Assembly (NCBI RefSeq): GCF_016598775.1
Contig: NZ_CP066802.1
Coordinates: 62,001-126,000 of the forward strand
From: Actinomyces weissii
Lineage (GTDB): Bacteria; Actinomycetota; Actinomycetes; Actinomycetales; Actinomycetaceae
Direction: 5' to 3'
Length of the DNA: 64,000 bases
Below are positions 17,170 through 27,708 of this stretch, piece after piece. The notes beneath the pieces were generated by a model, which saw only the letters and a list, made by a program, of their open reading frames with translations, was not told the DNA's origin and searched no databases. A program made the translations under genes and the position numbers. Numbering within the stretch: position 1 is the first letter of the stretch; the number at the start of each line of letters is the position of its first letter.

Positions 17170-18666
17170 ATGAACCCGCACCCCACCAGCCCAGACCCCG
17201 CCACCGCCGAGCGCGTCCAGCACCTGCTGGCCCAGGTACCCACCGGCGTCTTCATCTCCGGCGAGTTCCGGGAGGCCGCCACCGGCAAACGCTTCGAGGT
17301 GCTCAACCCCGCCACCGGGGAGGTGCTGACCACCGTGGCCGACGCAGGCCCGCAGGACGCCGCCGAGGCCATGGACGCCGCCGCCCGGGCCCAGCGGGAG
17401 TGGCAGCACACCGCCCCGCGGGTGCGCTCCGAGATCCTGCGCCGGGCCTTCGAGCTGGTCACCACCACCTACCGCGAGGACCTGGCCCTGCTCATGACCC
17501 TGGAGATGGGCAAGCCGCTGGACCAGGCCGACGCCGAGGTCACCTACGGCGGAGAGTTCCTGCGCTGGTTCGCGGAGGAGGCCGTGCGGGTGCGCGGAGA
17601 TTACTTCCGGGTGCCGGAGGGCCACCTGCAGGCCCTGGTGCTACGCCGTCCCGTGGGGCCCTGCCTGTTCATCACCCCCTGGAACTTCCCCCTGGCCATG
17701 GCCACCCGCAAGGCCGGGCCAGCCTTCGCCGCCGGGTGCGTGGCCCTGCTCAAGCCCTCCAAGGAGACGCCGCTTACGGCACTGTTCTTCGCCAAGATCA
17801 TGCAGGAGGCCGGGCTGCCCGCCGGGGTGCTGGCCGTCCTGCCCGCCGACCGCAGCCGGGAGGTCACCGCCCCCGTGCTGCAGGACCCGCGCCTGCGCAA
17901 GCTGTCCTTCACCGGCTCCACCGCCGTGGGCAAGGCCCTGCTCAAGGAGGCCGCGGACAACGTGCTGCGCACCTCCATGGAGCTGGGCGGCAACGCCCCC
18001 TTCATCGTCTTCCCGGACGCCGACCTGGACCTGGCCGTGGACTGCGCCCTGCGCCCCAAGATGCGCAACATGGGACAGGCCTGCAACGCCGCCGACCACT
18101 TCTTCGTCCACGAGGACGTGCACGAGGAGTTCGTGCGGCGCTTCGCCGCCGCGGTCGCGGCCCAGCAGGTGGGTGACGGCACCCAGGCGGGGGTGCAGGT
18201 GGGGCCCTTGGTCAGTGCCAAGCAGCGTGACGACGTCGCCGCCCTGGTGGAGCGGGCCCTGGGGCAGGGGGCCACCGCCGTGGTGGGAGGCACCTGCCCG
18301 CACGGGCCAGGCTACTTCTACCCCCCTACCGTGCTCACGCAGGTGGCGGTGGACAGCGAGATCATGACCGAGGAGATCTTCGGCCCCGTGGCGCCGGTGG
18401 TGCGGTTCCGGGACGAGGAGGAGCTGGTCGAGCTGGTCAACGCCGACCGGGTGGGTCTGGCGGGCTACTTCCACACCCGGGACATGAGCCGGGTCCTGCG
18501 CCTGGCGGAGCGCCTGGAGATCGGCATGCTAGGAGTCAACTCCGCCACCATCTCCAACGCCGCGGCGCCCTTCGGGGGGCTGAAGCACTCCGGCATGGGC
18601 CGGGAGGGCGGCAAGGAGGGCATCGAGGAGTACCTGGAGACCATCTACGTGGGGATCCCGGTCTGA
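17170..18666 (+). CDS. gabD: NAD(P)-dependent succinate-semialdehyde dehydrogenase
   Basis: This aldehyde dehydrogenase family enzyme is 498 aa. Key parts are the cofactor-binding segment FITPWNFPLAMATRK (~residue 165), the glycine motif SFTGSTAVGKALL (~246), the general base in MELGGNAPFIVF (~Glu273) and the catalytic cysteine in MGQACNAADHF (~Cys305). The C-terminal GLKHSGMGREGGKEGIEEYLE segment is typical of the succinate-semialdehyde dehydrogenase branch. The ATG at 17170 follows AAAGGAGAAGCCGC. The physiological substrate is inferred from this subfamily signature. Confidence 0.88.
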   Translation: MNPHPTSPDPATAERVQHLLAQVPTGVFISGEFREAATGKRFEVLNPATGEVLTTVADAGPQDAAEAMDAAARAQREWQHTAPRVRSEILRRAFELVTTTYREDLALLMTLEMGKPLDQADAEVTYGGEFLRWFAEEAVRVRGDYFRVPEGHLQALVLRRPVGPCLFITPWNFPLAMATRKAGPAFAAGCVALLKPSKETPLTALFFAKIMQEAGLPAGVLAVLPADRSREVTAPVLQDPRLRKLSFTGSTAVGKALLKEAADNVLRTSMELGGNAPFIVFPDADLDLAVDCALRPKMRNMGQACNAADHFFVHEDVHEEFVRRFAAAVAAQQVGDGTQAGVQVGPLVSAKQRDDVAALVERALGQGATAVVGGTCPHGPGYFYPPTVLTQVAVDSEIMTEEIFGPVAPVVRFRDEEELVELVNADRVGLAGYFHTRDMSRVLRLAERLEIGMLGVNSATISNAAAPFGGLKHSGMGREGGKEGIEEYLETIYVGIPV

Positions 18667-18669
18667 GGC

Positions 18670-18792
18670 TGTCACTGGCGGAGGGCTAGGCGGCCCTGCC
18701 CGCCTGCCGGGGTGGGGCAGAACCGTGTGATTCCAAGGGACGCGCCACCGCCGTCGGGGTGGGGGACGGTTCTAGTCCTCCGCCAGTGACAA
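18670..18792. repeat. Hairpin repeat element, copy C
   Basis: This third copy has outer arms TGTCACTGGCGGAGGGCTAG and CTAGTCCTCCGCCAGTGAC that pair over ~19 bp with a single G-T pair. An inner stem AGAACCGT / ACGGTTCT is perfect here but less so in the other copies. It begins 4 bases after the gabD stop and is followed by AAAAA. Confidence 0.88.
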
Positions 18793-18823
18793 AAACTGTC
18801 CGGGCATAGGGCAACATGTCACC

Positions 18824-20725
<1,902 letters not shown>

Positions 20726-20790
20726 GGTGGGGCGTGGTCGGGGCTGCTTTGGGAGGGTGGGCGCGTCTGGCTGGCCTGGCGCGGGCCATA

Positions 20791-20882
20791 CGGCGGCGCA
20801 TGAGCTCGCTTATCGCCAGGGTCAGGGCCGCCGGTGCCACCACCTGCAGGCCCAGGACCAGGGCGAGCAGCTGGCCGGGAGG
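20791..20882 (-). repeat. Left 92-bp direct repeat of island 1 (fragment of PTS-IIC gene 3' end)
   Basis: These 92 bp match 24784-24875 with two differences. On the minus strand they encode QVVAPAALTLAISELMRRR, the near-C-terminal part of the PTS-IIC gene at 24741-25955. The gene itself is intact at the other copy, so this one is a duplicated fragment. The rest of the 346-bp gap to 21071 holds CCGCGCAACGGTG twice (20927 and 20987, exactly 60 bp apart) and no gene. Confidence 0.85.
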
Positions 20883-21071
20883 TCCGGCGCGATGCCTGCA
20901 GGGGTAGGAGTCTAGAAGGCCTCAGGCCGCGCAACGGTGAGCGTGGTCCCACGGCTGGCGGACAGGCCCGCTCTGCGCTCCTTAGACCGCGCAACGGTGC
21001 GCATGGGCCGGTTGGAGTCTCTGCCAGCCCGTACACTGGTAGTGCATGGGCGCAGCTGTGGGACAGGGGGC

Positions 21072-22223
21072 ATGATGGGCGCTGTCTACGTCGACGTCGC
21101 TCCTGAAGTCCTGCGCTGGGCCACGAGAAGAGCTGGGTGGGATGAGAGTACGGCCTTCAAGAAGGTTGACAAGCTCAAGTACTGGGTCACGGGTGAGCGG
21201 CGTCCGACGTTCAACCAGTTGCAGGAGTTCGCGCAGGCCACGCACACGCCGCTCGGCATGCTCTTCCTTCCCGAGCCGCCGGTTGAGCCGCTGCCAATTC
21301 CTGATATGCGCACCATGCGGGACGTCGGCATCCACACGCCGTCGGCAGATCTCCTAGACACCATCTACCTCTGCCAGCGACGCCAAGACTGGTACCGCGA
21401 CTATGCGCTCGACGCCGGGGCTGAGCCCCTCGACCTGGTTGAGTCCGAGTCCCTGAGCACGGATCCGGCAGTGGCTGGAGCCCGCTTGCGTGCGCTTCTG
21501 GGGCTGGAGCAGCGGCGTGCCTCCAGCTGGCAGGAGGCGAGGCGGGACCTGGCGGACCGTATAGAAGGGCTGGGCGTGCTCGTCATGGTCAGTGGCATTG
21601 TCGGCGGTGACACGCACCGTAAGCTTGACCCGCAGGAGTTCCGTGGTTTCACGTTGGCTGATGACGTCGCCCCGCTGATCTTCGTGAACGGAGCGGATAC
21701 GCAGTCCGCGCAGGTATTTACCCTGGCGCATGAGTTTGCCCATGTGACGCTTGGGCACAGCGCACTGTCGGACACCGCCCTCGGTGAGCGTGAGGCCAAG
21801 AGGGAGGAGCGCTGGTGCAACGCCGTGGCCGCTGAGGTGCTGGTGCCGCTGGAGGCGTTCAAGGCTAGGTGCCAAGACCCGTTGGATGAGGCTGCGCTTG
21901 AGCGTCTCGCACGTGAGTTCAAGGTCAGCACCCTAGTGGTACTGGCACGGGCCCGGGAGGCTGGCTTTATCACTTGGGAGGAATTCGGCCCACGGTATGA
22001 GGCGGAGCTCAAGCGGGTCCGGGGTCTGGCACGCCAGGAGGGTGGCAGTCATGGTGGCGACTACTACAAGGTCCAGCCTCTGCGGATAGGTCGTGAGTTC
22101 GCTCGCGCCGTCATCAGCTCGGCCATGGAGGGCACTACGACCTACCGGGACGCCTACCGTCTTCTTGGCGCCAAGACGCACTCGACCTTCGAGGGCCTGG
22201 CTGAGGCGCTGAAGGTGGCGTGA
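21072..22223 (+). CDS. XRE-type HTH plus ImmA/IrrE metallopeptidase
   Basis: This 383-aa protein resembles short-HTH ImmA/IrrE regulators. The N-terminal ~80 residues carry an XRE-like segment ending YWVTGERRPTFNQLQEFAQA. The C-terminal part has the zinc peptidase motif FTLAHEFAHVTLGH near residue 220 with a downstream WCNAVAAEVLVP. Such proteins cleave a repressor or partner in mobile elements and toxin-antitoxin-like pairs. Of the tandem ATGs (21072, 21075), the first is chosen; longer frames run upstream without support. Its stop overlaps the start of the PIN-domain gene, so the two form one unit. Confidence 0.88.
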   Translation: MMGAVYVDVAPEVLRWATRRAGWDESTAFKKVDKLKYWVTGERRPTFNQLQEFAQATHTPLGMLFLPEPPVEPLPIPDMRTMRDVGIHTPSADLLDTIYLCQRRQDWYRDYALDAGAEPLDLVESESLSTDPAVAGARLRALLGLEQRRASSWQEARRDLADRIEGLGVLVMVSGIVGGDTHRKLDPQEFRGFTLADDVAPLIFVNGADTQSAQVFTLAHEFAHVTLGHSALSDTALGEREAKREERWCNAVAAEVLVPLEAFKARCQDPLDEAALERLAREFKVSTLVVLARAREAGFITWEEFGPRYEAELKRVRGLARQEGGSHGGDYYKVQPLRIGREFARAVISSAMEGTTTYRDAYRLLGAKTHSTFEGLAEALKVA

Positions 22224-22705
22224 TGTATCTTCTCGACGCGAACGTGCTCATTGACGCGAAGAACCGCTACTACGCCTTTGATATTGCCCCAGGGTTCTGG
22301 GCGTGGTTGGACGGCGTGCTCGTTGGGGGTCGGGCTTGCAGCATCAAGGCCGTATACGATGAGCTGGTCCTGGGGAATGATGAGCTCTCCAAGTGGGCGC
22401 GTGACCACAAGTCCTTCTTCAAGCCGGTTGACCAGCACGTTGTGCGCTACTTCCAGCCCTTATCGGCGTGGGCTGCCTCCCAGAGCTTCACGCAGGCGGC
22501 GCTCAATGCCTTTGCCGCGGACGCGGCCGACTACCTCCTTGTGGCCTTTGGTGCCGCCTACCAGTGCACTGTCGTGACGAACGAGCGGCCCGACCCGAAG
22601 TCGCATAAGCGCGTCAAGATCCCTGATGCCTGCAATGCGTTGGAGGTGGCGTGGGACACGCCGTGGAACATGCTGCGGGCTACGGGCGCGGTACTTAAGG
22701 TCTGA
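22223..22705 (+). CDS. DUF4411 family PIN-like protein (probable toxin)
   Basis: This 160-aa protein has a PIN-type N-terminus MYLLDANVLIDAKNRYYAFD (first acidic residue Asp6), SIKAVYDELVLGNDELSKWA in the middle, and DAADYLLVAFGAAYQCTVVTN with VKIPDACNAL near the end. This is the DUF4411 pattern and carries the acidic metal ligands expected of a PIN RNase. The ATG at 22223 shares a base with the stop of the peptidase gene; a GTG at 22220 is the alternative. DUF4411 genes commonly follow XRE/ImmA genes, and the pair is thought to act as toxin and regulator. Confidence 0.85.
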   Translation: MYLLDANVLIDAKNRYYAFDIAPGFWAWLDGVLVGGRACSIKAVYDELVLGNDELSKWARDHKSFFKPVDQHVVRYFQPLSAWAASQSFTQAALNAFAADAADYLLVAFGAAYQCTVVTNERPDPKSHKRVKIPDACNALEVAWDTPWNMLRATGAVLKV

Positions 22706-23186
22706 GTTATAAACCGGTCATAAGTGCAGGTGGCTGTCAAGTCCTCTGTCCTGTCCAGAAGGCAAGGTTTTCATGTCGTCGAGGACCGTGTCGAGAGCCT
22801 TCTTGAATGACAGGGACCCACGCCCGTTCAGCTGTGCTCCTTGGTGCTGGTCGCACCTCCCCTAGCATGGCAGCCGACGAGCGCGACGGGACCGGCATCG
22901 TCGTAGACCACCATATTGGGTGGCGGTGAGTAGTTGTACTTTGTTCGACCTGGGTCGTCGCCGAACGTGACATTGGGTGACCACCACCGGTCGTAGGGGC
23001 CTCGATGATGACTATTCATCCCCGCGATTGGAAAAGTGGTCGTGATAGCTTTCCCTGTGTTCTGGGGCATGGCAGTCGTATTGGGTGCGGCCCGATCAAC
23101 ATCATGGAGGTGGCACAACCTCGGTATGTCTACTAGAAGCTCATTCTTCGCTATTGAGCCTTTCTCGCCGGGGGTGAGGTGTTGGA
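22706..23186. other. Degraded intergenic stretch in island 1
   Basis: About 480 bp show no intact gene. A minus-strand frame (22828-23118) contains protein-like text (RWWSPNVTFGDDPGRTKYNY, then MVVYDDAGPVALVGCHARGG) but matches nothing I recognise and lacks a convincing start. Base composition is clearly lower in GC than the flanks, in line with imported, decaying DNA. Confidence 0.4.
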
Positions 23187-24071
23187 GTGGGGAGCGTTGA
23201 GGTGCTGGGGAAAGTGGCGTGTCATAGGTGGGTGCATATGGGGCTGTGGGTCAGAGTTGTTTTCGACCAAGAAAGCGCTCGCGCAGGCAGGCCCCGCATA
23301 TTGTCCTACTATGCCACTCTTGACGTTCCCGACTCTACCGTACGCACCATCAGTGAGCGGCTGGCCGCACGCCGCAAGGTCCATGACCTCCGGCCCGCTC
23401 AGCGGGCTGCTGCGGTCTTGGTTCAGGCGGTGGTGGTGCTGCGTTGTCTTCTCGATGTCACTACTATGAAAGTCCTGGCTCGTGACAGCGGCATCAGCTT
23501 GAATGACCGCCTACCGATATGAGCATGAGGCCCTGGAGGTGATTTCTGGCAAGGCTCCGTCTCTCAGTGATGTCATCGAGCGCATGCAGCATGACGGTGA
23601 GTCCTTATGCTGCCTGGATGGGACCTTGATCCGCCCCGACTGGGTCGCATCGCGCGATCCCGATACCGGTGATCTACTGTGGTACTCCGGCAAGCACACG
23701 GCCTGCGGTGCCAATGTCCAGATACTGACCGGCCACACCGGCCATCAGGTGCGGATCAGCCCGGTCGAACCGGGTTCGGCCCATGACGCCACTCCCTTCC
23801 AATGCTGTCCAAGGCTGCAGCCGATGGGCTACTCGCCTTGGCCGACAAGGGCTGCACAGGGGAGGGTATCGGCACTAGCAACCCCATCGAGGGCGACAAC
23901 CCCTGCCCTGATAACATCGCCTACAACACTATCCAGGCTGGTCTACACGCCTCCTCCGAAGGAGCCAAGGCTCCACTCAAAAGTTTCAAGGCCCTGAGAA
24001 AAGTCAGCCTGACCTCCTCCATAATTGTCACCGTAGTACTCGTCATCTTCAACCTCGACAACCAACCCTGA
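23187..24071 (+). pseudogene. IS5-like DDE transposase, broken in three frames
   Basis: Three overlapping frames give one transposase. 23187-23522 encodes the N-terminal HTH part (TMKVLARDSGISL). 23503-~23800 gives TAYRYEHEALEVISGKAP, CCLDGTLIRPDW with the first catalytic Asp, and HTACGANVQIL. 23802-24071 gives LLALADKGCTGEGIG with the second Asp, and EGAKAPLKSFKALRKV with the Glu region. The order matches DDE_Tnp_4-type IS5-family enzymes. At least two frameshifts make it inactive. Terminal inverted repeats were not found. Confidence 0.8.
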
Positions 24072-24302
24072 TGAGAAAGGCTCAGTCAGGCTGAAGGAGG
24101 AGCCTGGTTTGGAGATGTTAAGGCTGCGTCCGGTGTCGGGGTCTATCTGCCGCATGGTGTGCCGGTAGCCGGATAGCCGGTAGTAGTTTACGGTTTCCAG
24201 CTGTTTTTGCGCCCTGTCTGGGTCTTCGATATGCATGCCGCGCGATTGGAAGATGGTGACCTGCTCGGCATAGGTGCAGAATGGTTTCACGTTAGGCTTC
24301 AT
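24066..24302 (-). pseudogene. Truncated Abi family (Abi_2, AbiD/F-like) gene
   Basis: From an ATG at 24302 the minus strand reads MKPNVKPFCTYAEQVTIFQS, GMHIEDPDRAQKQLETVNYY and RLSGYRHTMRQ. This is the characteristic start of Abi_2 abortive-infection proteins, which carry the RX(4-6)H-type active site later on. The family is ~300 aa; here only about 78 residues remain, then the frame runs into the antisense of the transposase 3' end at about 24070. The transposon probably inserted into the gene. Confidence 0.75.
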
Positions 24303-24347
24303 CGCCTCTGGGTGCCTTCCAAAAAAGGATCGGCCCTGGACTCCCAC

Positions 24348-24740
24348 CGTGGTGGGTAGCGGGACCGGTCATGTTGTGAACGAGCCTAGCGCGTCCACGA
24401 CTGAAGGCGTGTGAGAGTTGCTAGTGACGGTGGCCTCTTGCTGGCTGTCTGCTTGGCTGGGGTCGCCGGAGCCCTGGCCTGCACGCTTTAGGGTCGGGCC
24501 TGCTGGGGGACTGGGCGGTTCTTCGTTGGAATCATGGGCTTTTGGGTTGGGGGGGCGCTCCGGCCTGGCTGGGCTTGGGGGCGTGAGGTGTGCAAGTCCT
24601 TGGTGGTTGCACGCCTCACTCTCGTGACCCACCTGGGTCCGGTCAGAGAATCGTTGGAATGGCAACGTTCCTTAGCGTGCGCCCCGTTCTGGTGCGTGCA
24701 ACCGGGCGGAGCGCGGCCTGAGAGGGCAGAGATCTCCCGC
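24348..24740. other. Gene-free right part of island 1
   Basis: I see no supported gene in these ~390 bp; open frames are GC-driven shadows. GCGCGGCCTGAG at 24711-24722 is the exact inverse of CTCAGGCCGCGC at 20921-20932, a 12-bp inverted match near the two ends of the island. Confidence 0.4.
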
Positions 24741-25955
24741 TCAGGCCCGGGCCAGGGCCATGTCGCCGGGCCTGATCCAGCCGCGGCGGCGCATGAGCTC
24801 GCTTATCGCCAGGGTCAGGGCCGCCGGCGCCACTACCTGCAGGCCCAGGACCAGGGCGAGCAGCTGGCCGGGAGGCGTCGTCGGCGCCATGGTCTGCCAG
24901 GTCATGATCTGACCCACCAGCCCCGCCGAGCCCATGCCGGAGCCGATCGAGTTGGACTCCATCCCCACCACCGCCGTGGCCACCGGCCCCAGCAGGGCCG
25001 AGGCCAGTGTGGGCGGCACCCAGATCAGCGGGTGGCGCACGATATTGGGCACCTGCAGCATGGAGGTCCCCAGCCCCTGCGCCACCAGCCCGGACCAGCG
25101 GTTCTCCCGGAAGGAGGCCACGGCGAACCCCACCATCTGCGTGGTGCAGCCGACCGTCGCCGCCCCGGCCGCCGCCCCGGACAGGCCCAGGATGATCCCC
25201 AGGGCCGCCGAGGACACCGGCAGGGTCAGCACCATGCCCATGACCACGGCCACGACCACACCCATCAGGAGCGGCTGGCGCTCCGTGCCCCAGTTGACCA
25301 CCGCCCCCAGCGCGGCCATGGCCTGTGAGATCGGGGGCCCCAGCAGCAGTCCCACGCCCCCGCCCGCCAGGATCGTGGCCACGGGGGTCACCAGGATGTC
25401 CACGGGGGTGCGGCCGGAGACCAGACGGCCCACCTCGACGGCGGCGTAGGCGGCCAGGAAGGCGCCCAGGGGCTCGCCGGGGCCGCGCAGGACCAGGGCG
25501 GTGGCACCGGCGTCGGTGGTGAGCAGGGCGCTGCCGGACAGCAGGGCGGCGGCGTGCGCCCCCACCTGCCCGACGACGGCCGCCGAGATGAGGGTGAAGG
25601 TGGAGGCCTTCAGGCGGTAGGCGGTGCCCAGGCCTATGCCCGCACCGGTAACCCACTGGGCCACGCGCCCCAGCACCATCACTGCGGCGCCGAGGCTGCT
25701 AGGCAGCAGGCTCGCGGCCTGGACCAGGATCGTGCCGACGATCAGGGTGGCGAACAGCCCGTGCGCCATGCCGGTCAGGCCCTCCACCAGCACGCGGTCC
25801 GCCCAGCGGTGCAGCCAGCCCGCCACCAGTGGGTAGGGGGTGCGCCGTAGGCTGCCGGGGCGGGTGGTGGCCGGGCTGGCTGCCTGGCTGGAGGTCTGAT
25901 GCGTTGACGGCGCAGGCGCGGCCGTGGGGGCTGGGGCGGTCGTGTTGCGGGGCAT
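24741..25955 (-). CDS. PTS_EIIC_2/PfoR-like membrane protein
   Basis: This 404-aa polytopic membrane protein of the PTS EIIC type 2 (PfoR) family is often annotated as a PTS sugar transporter subunit IIC. A polar Pro/Thr/Ala N-terminus (1-~40) precedes about eight to ten hydrophobic segments. Conserved-looking parts are GIGLGTAYRLKASTFTLISA, TPVDILVTPVATILAGGGVG and GMESNSIGSGMGSAGLVGQI. No EIIA/EIIB genes are nearby, so a PTS role is uncertain. Its 3' end, 43 bp before the stop, is the source of the 92-bp repeat copied at 20791. Confidence 0.82.
   Translation of the reverse strand: MPRNTTAPAPTAAPAPSTHQTSSQAASPATTRPGSLRRTPYPLVAGWLHRWADRVLVEGLTGMAHGLFATLIVGTILVQAASLLPSSLGAAVMVLGRVAQWVTGAGIGLGTAYRLKASTFTLISAAVVGQVGAHAAALLSGSALLTTDAGATALVLRGPGEPLGAFLAAYAAVEVGRLVSGRTPVDILVTPVATILAGGGVGLLLGPPISQAMAALGAVVNWGTERQPLLMGVVVAVVMGMVLTLPVSSAALGIILGLSGAAAGAATVGCTTQMVGFAVASFRENRWSGLVAQGLGTSMLQVPNIVRHPLIWVPPTLASALLGPVATAVVGMESNSIGSGMGSAGLVGQIMTWQTMAPTTPPGQLLALVLGLQVVAPAALTLAISELMRRRGWIRPGDMALARA
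24784..24875 (-). repeat. Right 92-bp direct repeat of island 1
   Basis: This is the intact-gene copy of the 92-bp repeat at 20791-20882 (two mismatches). The distance between copies is 3,993 bp, and the DNA in between contains only accessory genes and remnants. Confidence 0.85.
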
Positions 25956-26233
25956 GGCGCCTCCGGGGGCTAGGAACGGTAGCCTCAGACGGCTGTCAGG
26001 ACAGGTGTCATGACATCTGGATACTAGCTCTCCTGGTCCGTCCAGAGGAAACCGTTGTACCTGGGAGCATTACCGCCAAGGGCAGCTGGGCGGGGCCCTC
26101 CTGGAGGAAGCCGGGGCAGACCCCGGGGGCGGCAGGTGCGGACCTCTCAGGGGAGGCCGTGCCCACTCCTTTCGGTCCTGAGGGAGGTCTGGCCGGTATC
26201 CCTCAGGACCGGCCCTGCCGGGAGGGGCTGGGC

Positions 26234-26740
26234 TCAGTCCTCCCAAAGGAGGCCGAGCTCCCTCAGGCGCGCCTCCACCGCGTCCAGCACGGCCTCGTCG
26301 TCGGCCTCGATGGTGTGGCTGTGCCAGCCGTTGGTCAGCTCGGCCAGGGTGGTGGAGGTGGGCATCCGTGCCACGAAGGCCTCTACGTCGGCGCGGGAGC
26401 GGATCTGCAGGTCCACGGTGATCTGCCCGTAGAGCCGGTGCTCCACCGAGGCGTCCAGCACGGCGGCCCCGGCGTCGACTATGGCCAGCAGCTCCTCAGG
26501 TACCTGCTCGCGGCTGTGGCGCACGTGCAGGGAGCGTCGCGGGCGCGTGGAGGGGCGGGCCAGCAGGTAGCCGCGGTTGGTGGCCAGCACAGGGGTCCCG
26601 GCGGCGCGCAGCAGGGCGATGTCGCCCACGATCACCTGGCGGGAGACGCCCAGCTCCTGGCCCAGCCTCCCGGCGGGCAAAGGGGCGCGGGAGGACTCCA
26701 GGCGCTGGTGGATGCGGTGGCGGCGGGTCTCGGCTTCCAC
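26234..26740 (-). CDS. niaR: NiaR-type transcriptional repressor (HTH_11 + 3H domain)
   Basis: NiaR represses NAD biosynthesis/niacin uptake genes with nicotinic acid as corepressor. The protein is 168 aa from a GTG at 26740 preceded by AGGAAGGAG. The N-terminal winged helix contains LPAGRLGQELGVSRQVIVGD and VLATNRGYLLA. The C-terminal 3H domain has its histidine positions in SLHVRHSREQ, ASVEHRLYGQI and NGWHSHTIEADDEAVLD. Length and order fit the family (~170-190 aa). No target genes are adjacent. The 278-bp gap to its left (25956-26233) shows no gene. Confidence 0.85.
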   Translation of the reverse strand: MEAETRRHRIHQRLESSRAPLPAGRLGQELGVSRQVIVGDIALLRAAGTPVLATNRGYLLARPSTRPRRSLHVRHSREQVPEELLAIVDAGAAVLDASVEHRLYGQITVDLQIRSRADVEAFVARMPTSTTLAELTNGWHSHTIEADDEAVLDAVEARLRELGLLWED

Positions 26741-27446
26741 GTCGGGGCTCCTTCCTGCGGGCTGGCTCACGGCTCCGGGTCGATTGTCTCTCAGGGGAGT
26801 GCCGGCGGGGCGTGTGCCCGGCGCGCCGCGGCTCCTGGTGGCGGTGGGCTGGCCTTTCTGGGGCGCGCCTGCTGGGGCCTGGCTGGGGCAGGGCCTCCAC
26901 CGGTCCCGCGTCCTGCTTGGGGTGGCCTGCTGGAGGCTGGGCGGGGCGGTGGGGGTCGGCGACGGCGCCCCGGGGCTTGTGGGGGTGCTGGTGGGGCGGG
27001 GCTGCGGGTGGGCGCGACACGCCGGGGCGGTGGGGTGCACAGGTAGCAGTTTGATGACTTTGTCCCCAGGGCGTGGACAGCTGGAGGGCTGGGGAGCGCT
27101 GCCGCCTGGGGAGCGTGCAGGAGTTTGTGTCAGTGCCCCGCGAGACCATGATTCCGCGGGTTGCCCAAGGTGCTCCCGTCGTTCCGGCGCCGCTGCCGGA
27201 GCAGTGTCCACACCCCCTCCACAAGGGGGTGAGAACTTGTCCACAGGAGAGGAGGCAACTATGCACAGCCTGGTGGTAGACACATCATCTAGGGGTGCTG
27301 GCAGGTTCCTACCACTAGGGGTAGTGTCAGTCCTGGTGAGGGTGATCTGCCCTCCCTGGAACTACAAGCGTGTGGTTCCGGTGTCTGAAGGTACAGCCTT
27401 GGGACCAGGCCCGAGTCCTGGCCCTGACTCCCCGGAAGGGACTGAC
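26741..27446 (+). promoter_or_regulatory. nrd operon upstream region (706 bp, no gene)
   Basis: No convincing gene is seen. The right half holds regulatory-looking sites ahead of nrdH: GTGTCCACA (27204) and TTGTCCACA (27237) resemble actinobacterial DnaA boxes, CACCCCCT/AGGGGGTG (27211-27231) forms a perfect 8-bp hairpin between them, and two NrdR-like boxes lie at 27280-27327. Confidence 0.5.
27280..27327 (+). promoter_or_regulatory. Pair of NrdR-like boxes
   Basis: The right box 27312-27327 contains CACTAGGGGTAGTG, a perfect inverted repeat with the CACTA....TAGTG shape of the NrdR consensus. The left box 27280-27295 starts ACACATCATCTAG and fits less well. Sixteen bases separate them, the usual spacing for paired NrdR boxes. 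They lie ~120-170 bp upstream of nrdH. Confidence 0.5.
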
Positions 27447-27692
27447 ATGACCATTACCGTCTACAGCAAGCCCAACTGCGTGCAGTGCTCGGCCACCTAC
27501 CGCGCCCTGGACAAGGCGGGCCTTCCCTACGAGACGGTGGACATCTCGGTGGACGCTGAGGCCCTCGAGCAGGTCAAGTCCCTGGGGTACGCCCAGGCGC
27601 CCGTCGTCATGGCTGGTGGTGACCACTGGTCCGGCTTCCGGCCGGACAAGATCAAGGCCGTTGTCGCCGCCGTCGAGGCCGTAGCGATCTGA
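27447..27692 (+). CDS. nrdH: Glutaredoxin-like protein NrdH
   Basis: NrdH is the electron donor for the class Ib ribonucleotide reductase NrdEF and is itself reduced by thioredoxin reductase. The protein is 81 aa, the normal length. The redox motif CVQC is at residues 11-14, and the C-terminal WSGFRPDKI motif that distinguishes NrdH from glutaredoxins is present. The ATG at 27447 follows GGAAGGGACTGAC. It leads the nrdH-nrdI-nrdE operon. Confidence 0.96.
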   Translation: MTITVYSKPNCVQCSATYRALDKAGLPYETVDISVDAEALEQVKSLGYAQAPVVMAGGDHWSGFRPDKIKAVVAAVEAVAI

Positions 27693-27708
27693 CCGGCTGG
27701 AGCTGCTG

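Noticed and set aside
22828..23118. Possible minus-strand gene with NVTFGDDPGRTKYNY
   Set aside because: It reads like protein but has no start, no family and lies in decayed DNA; kept only as a note on the region.
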